The notes below the pieces were generated by a model. That model saw only the letters and a list, made by a program, of their open reading frames with translations, searched no databases and was not told the origin of the DNA. Positions 45,833-52,912 of a stretch of DNA of 63,317 bases are shown one piece after another. Made by a program: the position numbers and the translations under genes. The number at the start of each line of letters is the position of its first letter. Positions within the stretch are counted from its first letter, which is position 1. The DNA lies in contig JAIESI010000100.1 of the NCBI GenBank assembly GCA_019746135.1, positions 1 through 63,317 on the forward strand, written 5' to 3'. The stretch comes from Xanthobacteraceae bacterium. GTDB taxonomy: Bacteria > Pseudomonadota > Alphaproteobacteria > Rhizobiales > Xanthobacteraceae.

Positions 45833-46195
45833 CTCTAAGTCCCTGAATGGTAACGGATTTTTATCGCCGCGCCGAAGTTGGCGCCGCGTCGGGACCGACG
45901 GTCGTTCCGCCCGGTTTTCCCCACGGGTGAGCCGAGTGCCCGTATAGCGAACGCAGGCCCTTAGTTCAATGGCGGCAAGGTGTTGCAGGAATTGCACACA
46001 GGCCGGTTATTTCAGGCGATTTTCGCCTGCGCGGTACCCTGGCTGCTCGAATCGGCTTAACCGGCGCCCGGGGATCGTCTGGCGCTCGTGCGTGACCGTA
46101 ACGTCGCGTTGAACTGGTTAATCCGGCGGCCTTGCTCTCGCCACACTGCCCGTGTGTTTCCGCGCCTCCCCCCAACATCGCTGGAGTCCTATGGA
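45833..46195. other. Divergent spacer between acpXL and the RlpA-like gene
   Basis: 363 bp with no protein-like frame. It must hold the acpXL cluster promoter on the minus strand; an A/T-rich GATAAAAAT stretch near 45860 is the only candidate -10-like element I see. CAGGCG-ATTTT-CGCCTG at 46013-46029 is a perfect 6-bp hairpin. No recognisable operator. Confidence 0.4.
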
Positions 46196-46540
46196 ATGAT
46201 CGGAAGGTCGCTCGCCGCCATTTGCGTTTGTCTCACCGCCGCCGGGCCGCTCGCAGGCACCGCCCAGGCGGAAACCGGAATAGCCTCCGTCTACGGCTAC
46301 GATGGGCAGAAGACCGCAAATGGCGAACGGGCCAATTCGCGGGGGCTGACCGCGGCCCACCGGACCCTTCCGTTCGGCACCATGGTCACGGTGGTCAACA
46401 AGAACAACGGCCGCCAGGTGACGGTCCGCATCAACGACCGCGGCCCCTTCATTCGCGGCCGCATCATTGATCTCACGCCGGCGGCGGCAAGCCAACTCGG
46501 CTTCTCCGGCCTCGCGCCGGTGACGATCAGCTCGAACTGA
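46196..46540 (+). CDS. RlpA-like double-psi beta-barrel septal-ring-type protein
   Basis: 114 residues. Signal peptide (MIGRSLAAICVCLTAAG...AQA) then an RlpA-type DPBB domain: ASVYGYDGQKTANGERAN, LPFGTMVTVVNKNNGRQ, VTVRINDRGPFIRGRIIDL and the end SQLGFSGLAPV. RlpA proteins are periplasmic or outer-membrane peptidoglycan-interacting enzymes; the conserved Asp in NDRGPF is present. No SPOR domain is attached, so this is the short form common in rhizobia. The ATG at 46196 follows GGAG. It is convergent with the next gene. Confidence 0.9.
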   Translation: MIGRSLAAICVCLTAAGPLAGTAQAETGIASVYGYDGQKTANGERANSRGLTAAHRTLPFGTMVTVVNKNNGRQVTVRINDRGPFIRGRIIDLTPAAASQLGFSGLAPVTISSN

Positions 46541-46565
46541 CGCAAACCGACGGGCCGGCGGGATC

Positions 46566-46889
46566 CTAGCGCGGCGCGATCGGCACATTGACCGGCGTGC
46601 AGCCGGGCCGTCCGATCAGCACGCAGTCCTGGTCCTTGCGCATGTGCGCCATCACGTCGGCGATCCAGATGCCGCCGGCGACCAGCAGCACGGTGAAGCC
46701 CAGCGCCAGAACGTTCATCAGCATGCGGTGCCGGTACTCGCCCGGCTCCTCGGGCTCGCTCTCGAACTTCTTGAGGTCGGGGACTTGAGGCGAGGGAGGA
46801 GGAGGCGGGTGATGCACGAACAGCGAGCCCCCGCGCGGCCGGAATTGCAGGATCCGGCCCTCAGGCTCGTTTGATTGCTCGCTGGTCAC
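46566..46889 (-). CDS. small single-pass membrane protein, unknown function
   Basis: 107 residues starting with GTG at 46889 (GAGG about 9 bp upstream). Residues 1-25 contain RILQFRPRGGSLF, then a Pro run (HHPPPPPSPQVPD), an acidic stretch (KKFESEPEEPGEYRHR) and one membrane helix (MLMNVLALGFTVLLVAGGIW), with a short C-terminal tail CVLIGRPGCTPVNVPIAPR bearing two Cys. The layout, cytosolic Pro-rich head and periplasmic Cys tail, is of a kind seen repeatedly in Rhizobiales as a conserved hypothetical. The longer frame upstream is a shadow. Confidence 0.68.
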   Translation of the reverse strand: MTSEQSNEPEGRILQFRPRGGSLFVHHPPPPPSPQVPDLKKFESEPEEPGEYRHRMLMNVLALGFTVLLVAGGIWIADVMAHMRKDQDCVLIGRPGCTPVNVPIAPR

Positions 46890-47027
46890 GGCTTGGTACC
46901 TCGCCTGACGCGGACATAGTACCACGAGTCCTTGCTGGCAATCGGGGACATTTCGCGGCGGTAGCGGGCCACATCCGGTTTCCTGTTCCCGTGGACGGCT
47001 GCGGGGGGCGGGCCTATAGATGCGTGC

Positions 47028-47387
47028 ATGGACTTCCGCGCCATCCGCCGCGCCGTTGTCGCCCTGACCGCCGCCTACTCGATGGCGCTGCAGGCGCTGC
47101 TGCTGGCGTTCGCGGTGCCGCAGGTCGCAGCCCTCGCCGACCCGCTGACGGTGCTGTGCTCGACGATAGGCTTCGGAGATAGCGGCGCTCCGGCGCAGCA
47201 CGAGATTCCCTGTCCCGCGGTCTGCGCCGCGATGGGACACGGCCTGACCGGCGCGCTGCCGGCCGGCATCGCCGCCGTGGCATTGCTGCGCCAGGCCTAC
47301 GCCGCGGTCGTGTCGTGGGCCGGCTGGATCGCCCCGCTGGTCTTTGCGGCAGGTCCGCAGCCGCCGCGCGGCCCCCCGGCGGCCTGA
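47028..47387 (+). CDS. DUF2946-like membrane/secreted protein of the copper locus
   Basis: 119 residues with a hydrophobic N-terminus (RRAVVALTAAYSMALQALLLAFAV), a central Cys/His segment (VLCSTIG...HEIPCPAVCAAMGHG) and a second hydrophobic stretch (AGIAAVALLRQAYAAVVSWAGW). The HxxPCxxxC arrangement could bind copper. Genes of this DUF2946-like kind commonly precede PCu(A)C chaperones, as here (94 bp). I therefore infer a part in copper delivery to cytochrome oxidase, with moderate confidence. Confidence 0.7.
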   Translation: MDFRAIRRAVVALTAAYSMALQALLLAFAVPQVAALADPLTVLCSTIGFGDSGAPAQHEIPCPAVCAAMGHGLTGALPAGIAAVALLRQAYAAVVSWAGWIAPLVFAAGPQPPRGPPAA

Positions 47388-47481
47388 TTTTCCAAACTGC
47401 ATTGCTGCGTCGCGCGCCTTCGGGCGCGCAAGCGAACGCGTTCAGGAAACCGCGTTGAACCATTCCGATTGGAGCACTGTC

Positions 47482-47964
47482 ATGAAGTCTCTACTGCTGG
47501 CCATTGTCGTGGCGCCTGTCTTGGCCATCGCCGCGGGTGCGGCATCCGCCCACGATTACAAAATTGGTTCGCTGGAGATCCAGCATCCCTGGTCGCGCGC
47601 CACGCCCAAGGGCGCAACCGTCGCCGGCGGCTACCTGAAGATCGTCAACAACGGCACCACGCCCGACCGCCTGGTCGGCGGCTCGACCGAGGCCGCGCCG
47701 AAGTTCGAGATCCACGAGATGTCGATGGAAGGCGGCGTCATGAAGATGCGCATGCTGCCGAAGGGCCTCGAGATCAAGCCCGGGCAGACCGTCGAGCTCA
47801 AGCCCGGCGGCTATCACCTGATGTTCGTCGGCATCACCGCGCCGCTCGAGCAGGGCAAGCGCGTCAAGGGCACGCTCGAGTTCGAGAAGGCCGGCAAGGT
47901 CGAGGTCGAGTACGCGGTCGAGGCGATCGGCGCCACGCCGAGGGCTGGCGGCCATAATCACTGA
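47482..47964 (+). CDS. PCu(A)C-type periplasmic copper chaperone
   Basis: 160 residues. Signal peptide MKSLLLAIVVAPVLAIAAGAASA, then the cupredoxin-like domain with the copper-binding pattern H-x-M...H-x-M: FEIHEMSMEGGVMKMRML and GGYHLMFVGI. PCu(A)C proteins deliver Cu(I) to the CuA or CuB site of cytochrome c oxidase in the periplasm. The C-terminus RAGGHNH adds two His. It is preceded by the DUF2946-like gene on the same strand. A REP-like palindrome follows at 48001-48048. Confidence 0.92.
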   Translation: MKSLLLAIVVAPVLAIAAGAASAHDYKIGSLEIQHPWSRATPKGATVAGGYLKIVNNGTTPDRLVGGSTEAAPKFEIHEMSMEGGVMKMRMLPKGLEIKPGQTVELKPGGYHLMFVGITAPLEQGKRVKGTLEFEKAGKVEVEYAVEAIGATPRAGGHNH

Positions 47965-48000
47965 GCGCTTCGAGCCACGTCTGCTGCCACACGCACACTG

Positions 48001-48048
48001 TCATCGCCGGGCATAGCCGTCTTTCGGACGGCTATCCGCCGCCGATGA
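48001..48048. repeat. REP-like palindrome with ATAGCCGTC/GACGGCTAT stem
   Basis: A perfect 9-bp inner stem (48013-48021 with 48027-48035, loop TTTCG) is enclosed by TCATCG (48001-48006) and CGATGA (48043-48048) with imperfect pairing between. It sits between the convergent copper-chaperone and DedA genes, where it could act as a bidirectional transcription or exonuclease barrier. No T-run. Confidence 0.7.
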
Positions 48049-48105
48049 CGCGCCTGTGTATTGGCACAGCGGGAGTCGAGAACCCCGATCGGCGGTCCGC
48101 GCGTT

Positions 48106-48696
48106 TTAGCTTCGCTCGACGACGCGATCGAGTTTTTTGCTTAAAATCCAGGAGAGGCCAAGGAACGCGACCAGCATCACCAATCCCAGACCCGAAGAAG
48201 CATCGCTCATGACCTTCTCCGACAGCTGACCGAAGGCATAGCCGGCGCAAACGATGGCGCAGGACCACAGGCCCGCCGCAACGAAATTCAGCGCCAGGAA
48301 GGTGGACCAAGGCAGCCGCGACATGCCGTAGGCAAAACCCGCGACACCTCGAATACCGTGCGGGTAGCGATGCAACAGGATCATCCAGACATAGTGGCGG
48401 TTTGCCAGTTGGGCTGCAGTCTGGACGGCGCGTTCAATCCGGGGGAAGGGGCCGAGCCAGCGCGTGCCAAACCGTCGTCCGATCCAGAAGCGGAGCACAT
48501 CGCCGGTGAAGCTGCCGAACCAGCAAACCACGATGAGAGTGCCGAAATCCAGCGCGCCCGAATGCGCGGCGTAGCCCGCAAACAGCGCAAGCAGCAAGCT
48601 GTGCGAGGCTGCATACGCAAACATGATGCTGTAGGCCGCATCGCCGTGTTGGCGTATGAGGTCGAGGAATGACGTGAGGTCCGTCGGAAAAAGCAA
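48106..48696 (-). CDS. DedA-family (VTT domain) membrane protein
   Basis: 196 residues with five or six hydrophobic segments. The DedA/VTT pattern is visible: a conserved FWIGRRFGTRWLG block and the LHRYPHGIRGVAGFAYGMSR segment, where the Arg and Gly-Met are conserved. DedA proteins act as lipid scramblases or transporters of undecaprenyl-phosphate and phosphatidylethanolamine. The start appears to be TTG at 48696, with AGGA about 9 bp upstream; no ATG or GTG is available in frame. Upstream lies 255 bp without a recognisable gene before the AKR remnant. Confidence 0.8.
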   Translation of the reverse strand: MLFPTDLTSFLDLIRQHGDAAYSIMFAYAASHSLLLALFAGYAAHSGALDFGTLIVVCWFGSFTGDVLRFWIGRRFGTRWLGPFPRIERAVQTAAQLANRHYVWMILLHRYPHGIRGVAGFAYGMSRLPWSTFLALNFVAAGLWSCAIVCAGYAFGQLSEKVMSDASSGLGLVMLVAFLGLSWILSKKLDRVVERS

Positions 48697-48951
48697 AATC
48701 GGCCATCCTGATCGCTTCGTGCCGGTTCCCGGGATTGGGATCGGTACAGCGACCGTTCTATCAGGGTGCGGGCACTTAGCGCTTGGCGGACGTGCCAGCC
48801 CGTCAGCCGAATATCCGGCTCGAGGGTAAAGAAATACACGGACTGGACGAAAAGCCGAGCTTGGCGCGGGTTAGGATAATCTGCCGCGTTGGCCGGCCCT
48901 GCGCTGGTGGCGCCACTCGGCGGCGCGGCCCGTCCGGGCTGAGCAAGGGAA

Positions 48952-49077
48952 ATGATCATGCAGAAGCGGACATTCGGCCGGAGCGGCATGCAACTCTCGC
49001 AGCACGGTCCGTTGTCACCGGCCGCGTTGGACCGTCTGTCAGCGCTGCAGCAGGCGTTTGCTGGAGAGGCGCGCTGA
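48952..49077 (+). pseudogene. Aldo/keto reductase remnant with internal deletion
   Basis: An open frame of 41 codons preceded by AAGGGA. Residues 3-17 (MQKRTFGRSGMQLSQ) match the start of aldo/keto reductases (M-x-x-R-x-L/F-G-R-S/T-G-x-x-V/L-S), and residues 20-41 (PLSPAALDRLSALQQAFAGEAR) look like the C-terminal LSPxxLxxLxxL tail of the same family. The roughly 280 residues that should lie between are gone, without breaking the frame. So this is most simply an in-frame deletion relic rather than a functional small protein. Confidence 0.6.
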
Positions 49078-49188
49078 GCCGGGGGCTTTCCGCTGTTGGC
49101 ATCTGGCGTACATTCAGTGCGCGACCGAGCGAACGACTGAAAATCCATCCAGGCACGCGCAGCACCAGTGGTTACGGAGACCGAATTC

Positions 49189-49770
49189 ATGAACATTCTT
49201 GATCCCAACAAAACGATCCTTACAGGCGAAAATCCATTTATCCGCATCAGTCCCAAGGACGGCGATCCGAATTCGACAAACGCAAGTTTTTGGCGAATCG
49301 TATTCTCGCCAGCCGGGCCCGGCCACGTTCTTTATCTGAAGAGCGAGCTCACCGAGGATCGCTGGCGCATCTATTCTGACAATATCGCGATGGCGCGCTG
49401 GCTGCAGTCGACCGTGCAAGGAATGCTCAACGCAGAACTCGCCGATACCACAATCCTCTGTGCAGATGCGCAATTCAGCAAGACTGGAGATCCTCGTTAC
49501 TTTTGGACCGAGCACATCAAGTCGTATGGCGAAGATATCTCGCTGACGTGGTTTGATATCGGCGAGCCGCTGCTCATCCATACCCAGCCCAATCAAATTC
49601 CGGACCGGCGCTATGGCTTATGTACCGTACTCATCCCCGCGCTGAGCACGCGACTGGTCCGGAATGGCATAGAAGCCAAAGGGCGGTCATGGCCGCGCGA
49701 ACGGGAAGGGCGGCCATTCTCGACCTCGGCGCTGGCATTTTCGGAAAGTTGGACAAAGGTCCGACCGTGA
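49189..49770 (+). CDS. hypothetical protein, low G+C, with foreign-looking C-terminus
   Basis: 193 residues. The ATG at 49189 follows CGGAGA. Residues 1-150 form a globular, aromatic-rich sequence (NPFIRISPKDGDPNSTNASF, YLKSELTEDRWRIYSDN, HIKSYGEDISLTWFDIGEP) that I do not recognise. Base composition is visibly lower in G+C than the neighbours, which suggests recent acquisition. The last 35 residues (SWPREREGRPFSTSALAFSES) come from a segment that looks like an intergenic repeat and are probably a read-through tail, so the original protein may be truncated. It lies beside an AKR remnant in a scar region. Confidence 0.6.
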   Translation: MNILDPNKTILTGENPFIRISPKDGDPNSTNASFWRIVFSPAGPGHVLYLKSELTEDRWRIYSDNIAMARWLQSTVQGMLNAELADTTILCADAQFSKTGDPRYFWTEHIKSYGEDISLTWFDIGEPLLIHTQPNQIPDRRYGLCTVLIPALSTRLVRNGIEAKGRSWPREREGRPFSTSALAFSESWTKVRP

Positions 49771-49798
49771 CACAAAGCGAGAGTGGGCGCAGCGGAGG

Positions 49799-51208
49799 TC
49801 AAGAACCGCGATACCCCGGAATGAACTCCGCCATATCGATCGACTGAAACCCGGGCACCGAAATCTCGTCCGGATAGTTCGCCTTCCGCGTCGCGTCGAT
49901 CCCCATCTTGGTGACGAGGTTCGAGCCGCCCGCCGGATCGTACGACGCCGGATCGAGCGGCGAGCCCTTGGCATAGGGCACCATGAAGGTGTCGGTGTCG
50001 GCGCGCACGCGCGTGGCGATCGCGTGCAGCACGTCGGTATCGCTGTTGATGTCGACGTCGTGGTCCACCACCACGACGAACTTCAGGAACGGGTCGGCGA
50101 CGAACGCCGCCATCGCCGCAAGCTTCGCCTCGCCCTCCTGCATCTTTTCCAGCGCGATGTAGCAGACGAAGCGGAAGCGGCCCGAGCGCGGCACGTTCAC
50201 GCCGCGCACCGTCGGGCAGGCGATCTTCACCGTCTCCTCGATGAAGCTCGTGCGGATCAGCCCCGACAGCAAAAGGTTGTCGGCGTGGCCGACGAAGGCG
50301 TTCTGGTAGAGCGGGTTCTTCCGCCGGGTGATCGCCTTGATCTCCAGCACCGGGTTCATCCGCTGCGGCCCGTAGGTGCCGGGATGCTCGCCGAACGGCG
50401 CCTCCATGCGCCGCTCCACCGGCCGGATCTCGCACTCCAGCACGATCTCGGCGTTGGCCGGCACGTCGAGCGGGATGGTCTTGCAGCGCACGAGTGGCAC
50501 CGGCCGCTGCAGCATGCCGCCGGCGATCCTGATCTCGTCGGAGTCGAGCGTCGAGAAGCACAAGGAGCCGACGAAGAACGCCGGATGGTGGCCGATGACG
50601 ATCGCGACCGGGCAGGGCAGGCCGCGCTTCTCGTATTTCTTCCAGATGATGTTGCCGTCGGCGGTCTCCGACAGCTGCACGCCGAGCAGGTTCTTCTCGT
50701 GCACCTGGTGCCGGTAGATGCCCACGTTGTTGATGCCGGTCTCGGGATCGCGCATCACCGCGAGCCCCGCGGTGATGTACTTGCCGGCGTCCTTCTCGTG
50801 ATAGGTGCAGATCGGCAGGTCCTCGACGCTCACGTCCTGGCCGAGGAACACCTCCTCGTGCACCGGCGCGTCGGTCACCATCACCGGATCGATCGGATTA
50901 GCCTGCCGCGCCGCGCATTCCTTGACGAACGCCCTCACGTCGCCGGTCTCCATGCCGAGGCCGAGTCGCAGCCGCTCGAAGCTCGCGTGCATGTTGGCAA
51001 TCAGCGGAATCTTCGAGCCCTTGACGTTTTCGAAGATCACCAGCGGGAATTTTTCGTCGCGCTCCAGCCGCTCGAGGATGCCCGACACGCCGAACTTCGG
51101 GTCGACCTCCTTCTTGATCCGCACGATGTGCTCGGGATGCTCCTTCTCGAGGAACTCGATGAAGCCGCGCAGGTCCGGCGTGTAAGGGGAGTTGGACGGC
51201 GTGGTCAT
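49799..51208 (-). CDS. UbiD-family (de)carboxylase
   Basis: 469 residues. UbiD enzymes use prenylated FMN to decarboxylate or carboxylate aromatic and alpha,beta-unsaturated acids. The prFMN/catalytic region reads RRMEAPFGEHPGTYGPQ, with the acid pair of the E-x4-E/D signature, preceded by AEIVLECEI; INNVGIYRHQVHEKNLLG is the other conserved block. The ATG at 51208 gives MTTPSNSPYTPDLRGFIEFL, the normal start. It is the third gene of a leftward unit after the CMD-family and TrpF-like genes, with 186 bp before it. No UbiX gene for cofactor supply is present here. An aromatic-acid substrate is inferred only from family. Confidence 0.92.
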   Translation of the reverse strand: MTTPSNSPYTPDLRGFIEFLEKEHPEHIVRIKKEVDPKFGVSGILERLERDEKFPLVIFENVKGSKIPLIANMHASFERLRLGLGMETGDVRAFVKECAARQANPIDPVMVTDAPVHEEVFLGQDVSVEDLPICTYHEKDAGKYITAGLAVMRDPETGINNVGIYRHQVHEKNLLGVQLSETADGNIIWKKYEKRGLPCPVAIVIGHHPAFFVGSLCFSTLDSDEIRIAGGMLQRPVPLVRCKTIPLDVPANAEIVLECEIRPVERRMEAPFGEHPGTYGPQRMNPVLEIKAITRRKNPLYQNAFVGHADNLLLSGLIRTSFIEETVKIACPTVRGVNVPRSGRFRFVCYIALEKMQEGEAKLAAMAAFVADPFLKFVVVVDHDVDINSDTDVLHAIATRVRADTDTFMVPYAKGSPLDPASYDPAGGSNLVTKMGIDATRKANYPDEISVPGFQSIDMAEFIPGYRGS

Positions 51209-51394
51209 GCCTTTGACGGTCTCGCACTGAAACAGGCTCGCACGGCGCATGCCGCACGGGCCCGTAACATGGCACGTCCGGCAAAGCGTCACCAAGGCTC
51301 GCGCCGTCGCAGCAGCCATGACCTGGTCGCGCCACCACCGGCGGTTTCAAGGCCATGCGCGGTCGCGCGTGTCGAACGAGCGTGGCTTGCCGGA

Positions 51395-52063
51395 TCACCG
51401 CGCGGGACGCGATTTCGCCTGAGCGACAAAGCGCCGGACCTTTTCCAGGTCCTTCGTGTGGCTCCCGTCGTCTCGATCCGTCCTGGTCTTGGAGTCGACG
51501 CCGGCCGGCCGCACTGTTCTGATGGCATCGGCAACATTGTCGGGCCCGAGCCCTCCGGCAATGACGACCGGGATGCGCACGGCCTCGACGATCTTCCGGT
51601 CGATGTCCCAATTGTGGGTCACGCCCAGCGCGCCAATCTGGATGTCGCCCGGCCGGTGGCTGTCCAGCAGGAGCCAGTCGGCGGTCCCGTCATAGCTCTG
51701 GGCAACGGCAATGCTGGCGTCGCCGGTCACCGGGATTCTTCGCATCACGGTCAGCGGCCCGCACCGCGTTCTGAGCTGCTGCACCTCGGCTGGCGTCAGC
51801 AGATCGGTCGACGCGCCGAGGTGCACGATCGAAGGCTTCAGCTCCGAAATGGCCTTTTCGAGAAACCGGACATCGGCGGACAGCAGCAGCGCGACGGCTA
51901 CCGAGGATGACGGGATCGCGGAAAATATCCGCTGCGCCTGTTGCACGGACTGCTCGCGCGGGAACGTTCCATCCCCGACCAGGACCCCGACGTGATCGAC
52001 GCCGAGGTTGCCGAGGGCGCGGGCCTCTTCGGGGCTGCTGACCTCGTAGATCTGGACGAGCAT
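51395..52063 (-). CDS. TrpF-like (phosphoribosylanthranilate isomerase fold) protein lacking catalytic Cys
   Basis: 222 residues of TIM-barrel. The C-terminal phosphate-binding pattern of TrpF is clear: VVIAGGLGPDNVADAIRTVRP followed by AGVDSKTRTDRDDGSHTKD, and TADWLLLDSHRPG holds the Asp position. At the N-terminus the family motif K-x-C-G is replaced by VQIYEVSS, so the general-base Cys is missing (Tyr6). It lies in a putative operon between the CMD-family gene (30 bp upstream) and ubiD (186 bp downstream), not with trp genes. I infer a re-purposed paralog rather than a tryptophan enzyme. Confidence 0.78.
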   Translation of the reverse strand: MLVQIYEVSSPEEARALGNLGVDHVGVLVGDGTFPREQSVQQAQRIFSAIPSSSVAVALLLSADVRFLEKAISELKPSIVHLGASTDLLTPAEVQQLRTRCGPLTVMRRIPVTGDASIAVAQSYDGTADWLLLDSHRPGDIQIGALGVTHNWDIDRKIVEAVRIPVVIAGGLGPDNVADAIRTVRPAGVDSKTRTDRDDGSHTKDLEKVRRFVAQAKSRPAR

Positions 52064-52093
52064 CAGCGATGCGCCCCGAACGAGCGCCGGCGG

Positions 52094-52705
52094 CTAGGCC
52101 GGCTCCTTGAACGGCAGCGGCATGTCCGCGGGGATTTCCGCGCGGAACACGTTGAGCGTCATCGAGATCAGCGCGTAGTAGCCGCAGATCCCGACCAGCT
52201 CCACCATGCCGGCGTCGCCGAACAGGCCGTGCAGCCGCTTGTAGGTTTTGTCGCTGACGCGCTTGGTCTTGTAGAGCTCCTTGACGAAATCGATGATCGC
52301 CTTTTCGTCCTTCTGCGCCGATTTCGGTTCGCGGCCGGCCTGGATCGCCTTGATGGTTTCGGGCTTCACGCCCGCCTTCAGCGCCTGGTCGGCGTGCGCC
52401 ACCCACTCGTAATGCGCCTTCCAGTGATGCGCCGTCGCGCAGATCGCGGTCTCCGACTGCCGCGGCGACAGCGTGGTCTTGTAGCGGCAGTGCGCGCCGA
52501 GCGCCTGCGCGAGCAGTCCGAGCTCCGGCGAGTTCAGCCAGATCTGGAACGGGCCGGTGAGCTTCTTGCGGATGCCGCGCGGCCCCGAATAGATCGCATC
52601 GCGCAGCGATTTCTGCACCGCGCTCATCTGCTCGTCGCCGATCTCCGTCAGGCGATAGGACGGACGCTTCTCGGCGCGCTTGGCGGCAGCTTTTTTGGCC
52701 ATCAT
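52094..52705 (-). CDS. carboxymuconolactone decarboxylase-family protein
   Basis: 203 residues. The AhpD-like helical core is visible as LSPRQSETAICATAHHWKAHYEWVAHADQ: the Glu and the His residues of the CMD family are there, but not the CxxC of peroxiredoxin-type AhpD. The N-terminus is basic and Ala/Lys-rich (MMAKKAAAKRAEKRPS), likely disordered. It would act on a lactone or other catabolic intermediate; the reaction is not determinable. It is the first gene of the leftward unit CMD, TrpF-like, UbiD. Its upstream region carries a tandem array (52778-52856). Confidence 0.85.
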   Translation of the reverse strand: MMAKKAAAKRAEKRPSYRLTEIGDEQMSAVQKSLRDAIYSGPRGIRKKLTGPFQIWLNSPELGLLAQALGAHCRYKTTLSPRQSETAICATAHHWKAHYEWVAHADQALKAGVKPETIKAIQAGREPKSAQKDEKAIIDFVKELYKTKRVSDKTYKRLHGLFGDAGMVELVGICGYYALISMTLNVFRAEIPADMPLPFKEPA

Positions 52706-52777
52706 TCTCTCTCGGGGCGTTGGTTTGGGAAGAACAAGGAAGGAATTGAGCGTCTTTTCTAACATGACGCCCGAGCG

Positions 52778-52856
52778 GTTTGACAGCCCAAGCCGTTTGA
52801 CAGCCCAAGCCGTTTGACAGCCCAAGCCGTTTGACAGCCCAAGCCGTTTGACAGCC
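52778..52856. repeat. 17-bp tandem array between divergent CMD and FAD-reductase genes
   Basis: Four perfect units of GTTTGACAGCCCAAGCC (52778-52845) and a partial fifth (52846-52856). Each unit contains TTGACA, the -35 consensus, on the plus strand; no matching -10 follows the last one at normal spacing. It occupies most of the 207-bp intergenic space, 57 bp from the FAD-reductase start. Confidence 0.95.
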
Positions 52857-52912
52857 TCTAGCGCGTCGGCCATCCATGCACGGGACACGATCGGGCTTTC
52901 AGCGGGCGGACC

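Noticed and set aside
52778-52856. CRISPR-like direct repeats
   Set aside because: Units are 17 bp and directly abut with no spacers; there are no cas genes. It is a simple tandem array.
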